A DNA stretch of 64,000 nucleotides. It comes from Coriolopsis trogii (lineage: Eukaryota; Basidiomycota; Agaricomycetes; Polyporales; Polyporaceae). The stretch covers positions 1,922,001 through 1,986,000 of the forward strand of contig JAHYIO010000033.1 in the NCBI GenBank assembly GCA_020543525.1. Reading direction: 5' to 3'. Below the pieces are notes generated by a model that was given only the letters and a program-made list of their open reading frames with translations, did no database searches and was not told where the DNA came from. The stretch's first letter is position 1, and each line of letters opens with the position of its first letter. This document shows positions 23,698-33,139 of this stretch, piece after piece. Made by a program: the position numbers and the translations under genes.

Positions 23698-24299
23698 CCC
23701 CTCCGGGCGTTTACTTCAGTGGTTCCTTGGCGCAAACAGGAATAGGTCGTAGAGCACGGGCGTAACTCATCGTTGCATGGAACATCGTAATACGTGCTCA
23801 TGAGGACAACCTATCGGCTGTCTGCGGCGCGTGAAATTCTGTCCACTGCGCCATGGAAGTGTGAAGAGGCTGAGGTCTCGATGGCGGAGTCTGACTTGCG
23901 AGGTACGTTGTCTCCCAATTTGGAGCAAACCCGTCAAGTGATACGTACGTTCAGCGTCCATGCGGCGTCGAACGCTTCACGCCGGCACTTCAGTGTCGAT
24001 AACGAAACCGTATTGGCAGTACTACCTGCCAAGCCGCCTTCGATGCAGCTGCCTTGAGTTCTGCCAAGTTGCCGCATGCTACATGGTTCGACTCACCGTA
24101 CCATCGTGCCCCTATCCAGCACAACACAAAGTCGTCATGATGGACTTGAACTTGAAGACGCTTTGCGTACCGTGAGGTTTGAGCGCCATTGATCGGCGTT
24201 CACCCGATGTGCGTCCCGAAGAAGACGTGGGCAAGCTCGCATCGGGCGGGCTTCGCCCGCCTTAGAAGCGTTCCTGACATACTTGAACATTGAGACTAT

Positions 24300-24550
24300 A
24301 TACTCATAGTGAGTGGTCCAAACGCTATAACTGCCTTCGCTGCCCTTGCATCGGCGGGGCAGATGGCCGCCCGAATGCGCCAGCCCGGTCGAGAACGCCG
24401 TACTAGAAGGTCACGAAGGACAGGAGATGACGGATGCCGGGTTCTGTGCCGTAGCACGCAACACCAGAGGTGGGACGTCTGGATCGTAATAGGAAGATCA
24501 CTGCTGCTCAAGGACGTCCCCGTTAGCGCTGGAAACTCGACGGAAACGAT
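24300..24550 (-). pseudogene. GH18 N-terminal relic, right arm
   Basis: Minus-strand counterpart of the relic at 16690-16900. It aligns with GH18 copy 3 from about its signal peptide to the segment GALDQAGAF. It keeps GTTGCGTGCTACGGCACAGA where copy 3 has GTGTCGCGTGCTACCGCACC, but has a stop in the CTCDACC-equivalent region, lacks the catalytic part and carries the same internal deletion as the left relic. The shared deletion shows the GH18 copy was already broken before the arms were duplicated. Confidence 0.7.
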
Positions 24551-25364
24551 TCTGCGAGTGAAGGAGCTCACTCTACAACATGGAACGAAGTTTGATCGCC
24601 TGACATATCCTTGTAAATGTTGCTGATGGCGTGTAAGGCGATCAGTCTGAAGCACCAGTACAGTAGCCGGATTTGTGGGTTGCGACGAAGGGGGCGGGTT
24701 TCTCAGGGAGTCAGGGTAGGCCTGGCCATCTTTGTCTGAAACACTATACACATACTCGACCAGCAAGACGTTGCGCTGAAAGTTGCAGTCACGCATCACC
24801 AGACGCTGCTAACTGGAACCACTCACCCTTCAACTCGGAGTCCCCTACGATCACGGGGTAAAGTCACCAAGCTATCATCTAGGTTTGAGTGAGCAAGACA
24901 TTCCAGGGTGCATTAACGTCGCCACGACGGCCGCCATTGCCTGAGAAGCTGATGATTAGTTGTAATATCGAGTCTTACTCAACGGGTTCTACAGTGACAG
25001 AGCATGAGGCAATGTTAACAAGTTGTTGATAGCAGCCGGAGCAGTCATGATGAAGCAGGGGACATGTTGCAATACTATGTTCGACAGAAGGCTCGGCGTC
25101 TTGAGACTTGCAAGAGTGTGTTGTGTGGTCGACGACTGCTGGTTGCAGTCACCCTGCAGTCACCAGTGGCGGTACCAGGCGGTACCCCCAGGGGCGCTCC
25201 GCGAAGCCGCTCGATGGGTGGTAGTGTCAGAGTACCAAGGACCGTCAGCTCAGTTCATCCACGACCACCCTCTCGATAAATGTCTCTGTTCAGATCCAGC
25301 TAGCTCTGCCATCTCTCCACAATACGTCTGTTGGGCCCTCATACTGTGATCTGCTCTCTACAAC

Positions 25365-26536
25365 ATGCTCATTTTGCAAGCGACACGCATATCTCGCCCT
25401 ACTCTGTGGCGCTCTTGTCGACAGCATGCAATGCACTTGTCAACCACCGTGTCCAGTACTCCTAATCAATCTAGTGTCAATCCGGATGAGATCGCGCACT
25501 TCTCGAGGCTGTCACAGACGTGGTGGGACGAACGGGGCGAATTTGGACTCCTCCACAAGATGAACCCAGTCCGAATCGACTTCGTTCGCCAAAAAGTGGT
25601 GCGTCATCAGCAGCGAACGATGCACCCCAGGCGCTCCTTACACCAAGAAGCTGGAAATTCAAAGGGAATACGAAACCCCGGTCAATGAAACGCGGCCGTT
25701 ACAGGGCTTGGACGTGCTGGATGTCGGATGCGGCGGAGGTCTCCTGTGCGAGGTTCGTTCGCGTCAATCTGTCTCAGTGTGAACTTGCATTCAGTTTCAC
25801 AGTCCCTAGCGCGATTAGGGGGCAGAACGCTTGGTATAGACGCGTCGGCATCGAACATCGCCATAGCTTCGTTGCATGCCGGGGCTGATCCAGCGCTGTC
25901 TCCGGCCTCCCCACAACATGTGACAGCAGGTTCACTTGTATATGAGCACACATCGGTCGAAGAGCTGTTAGTGCGACGGGGTCCGAAGTCTTTCGACGTT
26001 GTATGCTCCATGGAGGTCATAGAGCACGTCGACAATCCGCGCGCTTTCCTAGCCAACTGTGCATCCCTGGTCAAGGTATGTCACCTACAGCCTTCCTTGA
26101 TTCTAGCCCCTTTTTGACGAATGTTTTCACACAGCCCGGCGGTCATCTCTTCCTCTCAACGATTGCGCGCACACCTCTCTCGTATCTCCTCACCATCTTT
26201 GCGGCTGAGCAGGTGCTCCGTATGGTTACGCCCGGCACGCACACCCACTCGAAATACATCAACCCTGAGGAACTGACAAACTTCTTCCTTGAGCGCGACG
26301 CCGTTCCCGCAGTATCTGGTGACGCCTCCTCAAGCGGTACGGCACCAAGCGGAGGGCAGCCCTGGATTTCTCGCCTCTACGGCGGCATACCCGCTCGCAC
26401 AGAAGCAGAAGTCCGTGGCATGATATACTTGCCTTGGAAGGGCGAGTGGACATTGGTTCCTCGAGGCGCGCCCGGTGCCAGTGTGTGGGCCGAAGCCTGT
26501 AACTATCTGTTCTGGGTCAGACGGCCGTTCGAATAG
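25365..26536 (+). CDS. COQ3: Ubiquinone biosynthesis O-methyltransferase, mitochondrial
   Basis: Four exons (25365-25598, 25651-25752, 25803-26075, 26135-26536) encode 336 residues. The enzyme O-methylates ring intermediates of coenzyme Q using S-adenosylmethionine, in the CoQ synthome at the matrix face of the inner mitochondrial membrane. The N-terminus is basic and hydroxyl-rich as in a mitochondrial presequence. COQ3 signatures follow: SQTWWDERGEFGLLHKMNPV, the SAM motif LDVLDVGCGGGLLCE, GIDAS, MEVIEHVDNP and a C-terminal SRLYGGIPARTEAEVRGM region that is longer than in bacterial UbiG. Intron 1 must end at AAG to keep frame (RQKV/LEI), since the CAG nearby gives a frameshift. The gene stands alone between the inverted duplication and GH18 copy 3. 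Confidence 0.92.
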
Positions 26537-27372
26537 ATGCTGATCCGTTGAATCTCTCGGATGAGGTCTTAACGTCAATTCCATGTAAACCTACATAAAT
26601 GCGCTGCGATTGTCACTTGAGTACCCAGGAGTCCCTCTCAAACTCACAACCTAACCTCAGAGCAAAGCACGCCTTATGGGGATGTTACGGCGCCAGATGG
26701 TGCGTACGTAGCTCGACAGGTTCACCATCACTCATGTGTACGACAAGTCACCGGTCACAAGCCGTACCTCCGCAGACGCGCTTTCGTTTACCGCGTCCGC
26801 CGTGACGGCCGGTGCCATGATGTACGTCCTCAGTCTCGTTTCAGATTTGTTGCGCTGCTGCTAGCATGTTCATGAACTGGAGGTTTACGTGTACCAAGGC
26901 TACCAGGCAAAACCAACTATGCCTTCCCTTGAGATCCCCAACCTCTTTCGAAGATTGTATTCTCAACTCTAGGACGCCAGCCGCCATGACCTGCACCATC
27001 ATAGTGCTCGAAGCAACTTGGGCGACTTTGGACATCTCGACCGGACTCACAGCATGGCAACACTCTCAGCGACACCGCAATTTATAACACCGAGACAGTG
27101 CAGGAATCATCCGTCATCCCAGCCTGGCGCTGATTAGACCTGAGACATGATGTACACTGATGTCCGCAAATAGCACACCTGCTCTGAGGTGTTCACAAGG
27201 ACTTAACGCCATAGGGGCACGGCAGTACTATTCGTATAAAAGGTAGAGGGAGTGGATGGTGGAACCTCACCCCTCCGGTTCATTACTTTCTTTCGTTCGC
27301 ACATTTCTCAAGTCCGCTAGTCGGCTTTTTACATCCACGCTTTCATCCTTATTTTCTTTCAACGTCCTAGAG
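26537..27372. other. Interval between COQ3 and GH18 copy 3
   Basis: 836 bp without a supported gene; contains the promoter and 5' UTR of GH18 copy 3. Confidence 0.5.
27235..27241 (+). promoter_or_regulatory. TATA box of GH18 copy 3
   Basis: TATAAAA 138 bp before the ATG, similar in place to the TATA box of copy 2. Confidence 0.6.
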
Positions 27373-28530
27373 ATGTTCTCCTTTACCCGCATGATCTCTT
27401 CCGTCTCTGCCGCGCTGGCGCTGGCTTCCGTGAGCAGCGTTCTTGCTGTTCCGATCCGGACGAACGTCTCGCCTCTGGTGTCGCGTGCTACCGCACCGAG
27501 CCCGGCATTCGTCATCTACACGGACAGGTTCGTGTCCGCGGATGTACTCCCTCCTGCTGACCAGCTCGCTGTGAGTGCCGCCTTTGTCTCGGTGTTCTTG
27601 TCCAAGGCTGACTCCGCAACGCAACAACACAGGGCTGGAACGTTGTCGCTCTGTCCTTCCTGACGCTCAACGGCGCCCTCGACCAGGCTGGCGCGTTTGC
27701 TGCCCTCCCTGCTGACACACGGGCGGCCAAGAAGGCCGAGTACGCAGCGGCCGGGATCAACATTATCGTATCCGCGTTCGGGGAGACGGACAAGCCGACG
27801 ACGCAAGGCGCAGACCCGGTCGCGACGGCGAACACAATGGCGCAGTTCGTGACTGCGAACGCCCTGGACGGCATCGACGTTGACTACGAGGACCTGGACG
27901 CGATGAACAAGGGCGACGGGGCGGCGGAAGCCTGGGTGACGACGTTCACGCAGACGCTCCGGCAGACGCTGCCTCAGGGCCAGTTCATCCTGACGCACGC
28001 GCCGCTCGCGCCGTGGCTTTCGCCGAACCAGCAGTTTGCGGCCGGAGCGTACCTGACGATCCACAAGAACGTCGGGTCGATGATCGACTGGGTGAGTTTC
28101 CTTGTATGTGTCCCGCAGGTTCAAGAACGAGACTGACGGTGCTCGCTGTGTGTAGTACAACATCCAGTTCTACAACCAGGGTCTGTACGAAGACTGCGAG
28201 GGACTTTTGAACACATCTGGCGGGGCGTTCCCCGGCTCGTCAGTGTTCGAGATTGCATCCAACGGGGTGGACCTGAACAAGCTCGTGATTGGCAAGCCCG
28301 GAGCGGCTGCTGATGCGACCAACGGGTTCATCGACCCTGCCACGCTTGGGACGTGTGTTGACCAGGCGAAGGCGAAGGGCTGGAGCGCCGGAGTGATGGC
28401 CTTCCAGGTATGTTGGCGCACTTGCCTCATGTCTTCCGTTGAGGTTATGCTCACATCGGGCTTGTTGTCGCAGTTCCCCAACGCTGACGCCACTTGGATC
28501 AAGTCTGCGAAGGGCACGTCGTTCCAGTAA
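27373..28530 (+). CDS. Secreted GH18 glycosidase (chitinase-like), copy 3, intron-poor
   Basis: Four exons (27373-27570, 27633-28091, 28156-28407, 28474-28530) encode 321 residues with a signal peptide (SVSAALALASVSSVLA). The catalytic signature is DGIDVDYE with Glu at residue 152. Its three introns coincide with introns of copies 1 and 2 (first intron, the one after the IDW codons, and the last one), while the run of internal introns between NV and DW is absent, including the one next to the catalytic Glu. The C-terminal part LLNTSGG...GKPGAAADATNGFIDP matches the other copies closely. The two GH18 relics in the inverted arms resemble this copy most. It is probably secreted and acts on chitin-type glycans. 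Confidence 0.9.
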
Positions 28531-28939
28531 ACATCTGCGGTATGATGGCAAAAAAAACGAGGCGGAGAGGCCCCTCATGCGCGGGGAATGCCTTTTATGA
28601 CGATGAACGACTTCACGATGTATATTAATGTGTAACGATTGGAACGTAATGAACGCTTTTTCGGGGTCATTTTGTGGGGAAAGCGTGCTCCTCTAGGGCA
28701 ACTACATAGACTATGCGGAATGACGCATGCCTGTTGGGGTGGCTAACGCTGGACAGTTTCTGCAACAATGTGGAGCGTTGACTGACGTTCTCTTCCAAGC
28801 GGGCAAACGGTCGAATTCCTGCAATTCAACCTGTCGTAGCCTCACGTCGACGTCCATGTAGTACAGAATACAGACTGAAGTCCGGTCCCTAGAGTACATT
28901 GCAAAGTATACAATCGGAGAAAACGACAATTATGCATTA
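28531..28939. other. Convergent 3' interval
   Basis: 409 bp between the converging GH18 copy 3 and the acetoacetate-decarboxylase-like gene. Apart from a short A run near 28550, nothing is seen. Confidence 0.5.
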
Positions 28940-29986
28940 TCACAAAGTCGCAAGCGGCGTGGCTTGGGGAAGTCCGAACTCAACTTCCTTCCAGTGTATG
29001 CCCACGCTGTAGGGTTCAACATCCGGGAAACCAACTCCGTCGGCGAGCCTCTTCCTGTTTGCTCGACTCTTTCTTTCCTCGACATCCCCTCCGGATCCGA
29101 GCTGAGGTTCAGGTGGATTGAGCAGACCTTCGCAGCGGAAAGGCTTTGCACGGCCTTTGTACTCAGTGGCCTCGATCACATGCCATTTTGGGGCCGCGAC
29201 GAGACCGTCATAGGCTGCATGTGGAGACGCTTCCAGTGGTGTCTGGAAGAGCTTCACCTGAAGGAAGTGGGCCAGGCTCGCAGGGATGGAGGGTAGCCAG
29301 GAGATAGGCTTGATGAAGGCGGCGAAACACGGATCAGAAGCGAATTGAATGGGAGAGAACGAGATGGCGGGGTAGACGCGGACTTCCGTTGCGTCGGAGT
29401 GATCTAAAGACGGTGTGAAGACGAACTGAGCAAGTTCGCGAGGAAGACCCCAATTTGTGCGTCCTGAGGGGAGGATGAGCACAGGTGTGTATAGGAAAAG
29501 CAAATGGGTACCGTTGACTACTGCTGGGAGAGACGAGACGTATGCCCGCGTTACGCGATGACATGGCTCCTCGAACGGGTTTGTGAATTCGCCGGGAGAG
29601 ATCGCAAGTTCGTCGAAAGGACCTGTATGGCATTCAACTATGATACTTTGTACTCATGATGATACTCCGAGTCCTGACCTATCGGGGATTCGATGTAGCG
29701 CATGAGGGTAATTGATCCTCGTCCACCACGAAACGCGTCTTGAGCCATACTGGTCTTGTACAGATGCGTTTCTTGCGACGGGAAATAGCTAATGGGTAGT
29801 GTTTCTCCTTGTTCGGGACGATGTCCAAGGGAAGTTATGAACCACCACGCCTGCCAAAGTTACAGTTCAGTACGACGCAAATCTAGCGCGATAGGTAGAG
29901 GGTCCTACTTCGGCTTTAACGTTCCAAGGAGGCGGTATACGCTGTATCTGAGCTGGCTGTGGAGTCTCTCCCTCATCTGTGCTCAT
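28940..29986 (-). CDS. Acetoacetate decarboxylase-like superfamily protein
   Basis: Four exons on the minus strand (29986-29909, 29850-29679, 29622-29512, 29463-28940) encode 294 residues. The order of short motifs fits the ADC-like beta-barrel: IPPPWNVKAEAWWF near the start, GRGSITLMRYIESPIGPFDE, ISPGEF, VTRAYVSSLPAVVNGRTNWG and LPRELAQFVFTPS, then strands leading to VEFGLPQATPLATL. Members of this superfamily are decarboxylases or related lyases/aldolases. In fungi many lack the catalytic Lys pair of acetoacetate decarboxylase, and I cannot assign a substrate. No signal peptide. Divergent from the ribosomal protein gene next door, 576 bp between start codons. Confidence 0.75.
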
Positions 29987-30562
29987 GATACGGTGATGCT
30001 GTCAGTGTCGTAGAAGGTGGATGGAGGACTCGGATGGTGGCGTGGAAGGAGGAAGCGTTAAGTGATGGTCTGGGTATATGCACCCCGGGACTGCCACACC
30101 GACGTGGCTGAGCACACCGCCTGGCTGAAGCGCAGATCCCGTACTATTAATGCCAGTGATAGCGTGAAGCTGGGAGAGCGTAGCACCCCAAACGCGGATA
30201 AGTACGTCTATCATCACCATGTCGATGTGACTGACCACTGTCTCTCTCTACACAATTTCTGATATATGTTATGTGTGCCGATTTGCCATACTCGAGTGGT
30301 GGGTGAGTAGAAGTCGAAGCAGGTGTACAACTTCAACATATCGATGACTGCATTGTTCGGCGCTACATGGGTGGCTGTGCGCAGATGTGCTCACGTGCAG
30401 TAACGACGCGCTTGGCGCTCGGACAACTCCGACATGTTTATGTAACCAGTGTGGCTGCAACGACTGTACAGTTTATCCCGATTTGTCCACGCCCAAGTGC
30501 CGATTGTCCGTAGCAAGCACGCCGCCGTACCCAACGCCCCCGACGACAAGAATTACCTCAAG
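29987..30562. other. Divergent promoter region of ADC-like and eL43 genes
   Basis: 576 bp between two divergently transcribed genes. No coding sequence supported and no motif recognised with confidence. Confidence 0.5.
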
Positions 30563-31155
30563 ATGGTATGTCTCATACTACTGGGCAGATAGGACATGCG
30601 CTGAGATGTATCCAGACCAAGCGTACCCGCAAAGTTGGCGTTACCGGCAAGTACGGTACTGTGAGTATCATGAACTATACCAACCTTTTCGATCGGGAGG
30701 AGGGATGAGTGCATTATATGAATCGAGGTGCTGACGGAGGGCTTTCTTGGGCTGTAGCGTTACGGTGCCTCCCTGCGTAAGCAGGTCAAAAAGGTGCGTA
30801 TACGGTTTTCTCTCCAACGTCCGCATATCTCATTCGTATCCAGATGGAAATCACCCAGCACGCACGCTACACCTGCACGTTCTGCGGCAAGGTGTGTTGA
30901 TCATAAACGGGGTGAATATAATGGTCTAGCAGACGGTGTGTTCAACGGCTTTCATAGGACTCCGTAAAACGCCAAGCGGTCGGCATCTGGAAGTGCAGCT
31001 CATGCAAGAAGGTTATCGCCGGCGGTGCATGGACTGTTTCGACAACGGCAGCAGCGACTGTCCGCAGGTGCGTGTGTAGCCATGGCGCTCATGACACCAC
31101 CTCTGATCCCTATCCCAGCACTGTCCGTCGGCTGCGGGACTTGACGGAGGCGTGA
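30563..31155 (+). CDS. RPL43: 60S ribosomal protein eL43 (L37a)
   Basis: Six exons (30563-30565, 30616-30660, 30758-30793, 30844-30891, 30958-31067, 31119-31155) encode 92 residues, the usual length. The first coding exon is the ATG alone, which is common in ribosomal protein genes. The protein reads [20 protein letters not shown] at the start, then the zinc ribbon C-T-F-C...C-S-S-C and the tail [11 protein letters not shown]. It is a structural zinc-binding component of the large cytosolic ribosomal subunit. Five introns in a 92-codon gene is a high density but normal for basidiomycete ribosomal proteins. Confidence 0.95.
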
Positions 31156-31407
31156 TGTCGTCGGATTCCTTTCATGTTGTGCTTTCCTCTCCACGCATAT
31201 GTGTTCTACGCTATGAACATCAATACAGCCCCATGCAGCGATTGTATTTTATCAGTTAGTCAATGCCGCGATCGACACCGAGGAAAGCAGAACGATGCAC
31301 GATTCACAATGTCAGGTAAAGTAAATCCGGAACGTATATTGCGAGTCCTCGAAGTAGTACACAAGCGACACATTTGTATAACCTCAATGACACGAAAGAG
31401 CGAAGTG

Positions 31408-33015
31408 TTATTGCTCGTCTACATTGACACCTTGATCACCGAGTTCTCGTGCGTCTTCATCTTCGTCCTCATGCTCATCTTCCTCTTCGTCCCCGTCCTC
31501 GTCTTCATCGCTCTCGTCACTCTCGCTTTCGTGGAACGTGAGGGAAATGAACTCATCTCCAAGCTGCCCGTCTTCAGCTGTCACCTGACGTGAGCTGGAC
31601 GCACCATCGGTTCCAACAGCAGCCTCAGATCCAGCTGAAGAAGCAGTCGCAGAAGATGAGCCAGTTCCAGGTTCGGTACCAGATGAGGAGGTAGGCGCCT
31701 TGCGGTTCCGGTTTGCGCGGATGACGTGCGGAAGCTTGCACCCTTTGGTGGTACATTGGCCCTTTTCTGCGAAGTCGGGGCATTCACGGACGTGCTGCTT
31801 GTCGCAGTCGAGGCCTTTCTCGCAGTAACCGAGGACAGCAAAGTCGCGACAGATTCCCTCTCGGGGTCCAACGTGGACGTGGGGGAAGGGACAATTTGGG
31901 CGGTTGCACCGCCCGTTGTTGGCGAAGTGCACACAGAGAGGAGTGCGCTCGGGTGTCGGGTCGTGAGAGAGAGGGCATGTCTCCGCCGTATGTGAGCAAT
32001 TCCCTTGGAGGAAATTCCAGCAGATAGCGATCTTGGATGGATCGTGTTGGTACATGCACACGAGACCCCGATTGCATGAACCTGTGTCAGTAGATGTACG
32101 CAATGCGTTCACCAATCGTACGTGAGACATGCTATCGCGCTGATATGAGGACGCACCTGTCGTAGTGAACCGCGGGCAGGGCTTGTCAGAGTATTTGCGT
32201 TTGGGGTTGATGCGACGGGACCTGGACAGCACGATGAATCCGTCATCGATGAGTGAAAGGGGCAATGTTACGGACCGATAGGAAGTCCCCCGTGTGTTGT
32301 CAAGAGTCATGTTACGATTCACCGGTCGACCTCGTCGAGAACCTTTGGGTTTATATACCCGGTTCGAATTCATGTACGTCCCGGCCTTGTTTCTGATGAA
32401 TGTGGGATGCGCTGAGGCAGGCGGTACCGAAGAAGTTAATGAAGGCTTTGGTATAACCTTTGGAACTGTGAAGAAAAGTCAGAAATGCTACAACTCCATT
32501 TCGTGTGCGATGGCTGGTGGTCATAGCCTGGGGTAGGCCTTAGTTGGGAGTCCCGACGAGAGACGGGGGCGTATTCTTCGACGACGGAGTGAACTGTTTG
32601 ATCTAACCACCAACCACACAGCCGTCACACACGCTCAATAGATACGACTTACGGTCCTTGCGAACAAGAGTGCGACCAGAGGACTCGAAGGCGACACCGT
32701 TGATAACAACATCGCGCTTCTCTTGGGCTACGGTCGCAGGTGTTCTGGCTGCCGGCTTGGGTTGCGTAGGAACAGGTACAGGTGGCCGAGAGGTCTTAGA
32801 AGGAGGTTTGTAGTTCGGATTCACATAGACATTGGCACGCGGGTAGGTTGGAGGGGCACCTGGAGGACGGCCAGCCGGTTCTCCCGTCTTATGACGGTTG
32901 ATCGCACCTGCTAACGAGTGAGTCGGGCGATGACCCACATGAACCAAGCCAACACACCTTTCAGGCGTTCGATTTCGAGTTTGAGGGCAGCGGCGGATGT
33001 CGAAGGCGTATTCAT
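31408..33015 (-). CDS. Five-finger CCCH zinc-finger protein, ZC3H3/Red5-like
   Basis: Five exons on the minus strand (33015-32958, 32907-32653, 32465-32276, 32221-32157, 32081-31408) encode 413 residues. After a Pro/Lys-rich N-terminal half come five CCCH fingers: CX8CX5CX3H (CPRFTTTGSC...), CX7CX6CX3H (CWNFLQGNC...), CX8CX4CX3H (CVHFANNGRC...), CX7CX5CX3H (CRDFAVLGYC...) and CX8CX4CX3H (CPDFAEKGQC...). This number and spacing match animal ZC3H3 and fission yeast Red5, nuclear proteins that link polyadenylation to mRNA export and to exosome-mediated RNA decay. The C-terminal 100 residues are Ser-rich and end in a very acidic run (DEDEDGDEEEDEHEDEDED). It shares a 124 bp divergent promoter with CCZ1. 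Confidence 0.88.
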
Positions 33016-33139
33016 GTGGTAGTCAGAGGGGAAGATGAGTGAGCAACTCAGAAGCGGCGTGGTGACCGCATTTGGCACCACGGAGCCCCGGCGCGTACGC
33101 TCGTGTCTCTCGTTCGCGTCTACTGTCATCGTCGCCCTC
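33016..33139. promoter_or_regulatory. Compact bidirectional promoter, CCCH gene and CCZ1
   Basis: Only 124 bp separate the two start codons, so 5' UTRs and promoter elements of both genes must overlap or be very short. No TATA box seen on either strand. Confidence 0.6.

Larger units (their letters stand above)
22330..24990 (-). repeat. Right arm of the inverted duplication (TENA gene plus GH18 relic)
   Basis: Reverse complement of the left arm 16240-18935, with the same order of landmarks read on the minus strand: decayed block near 24985-24600, GH18 relic near 24550-24300, a block near 24175-23890, then the TENA gene. The spacer between the arms is about 3.4 kb. Outer limit approximate. Confidence 0.85.
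23557..25364. other. Non-coding interval between TENA copy 2 and COQ3
   Basis: About 1.8 kb. Most of it (to about 24990) is the outer part of the right inverted arm including the GH18 relic. The final 370 bp before COQ3 have no recognised feature. Confidence 0.5.
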
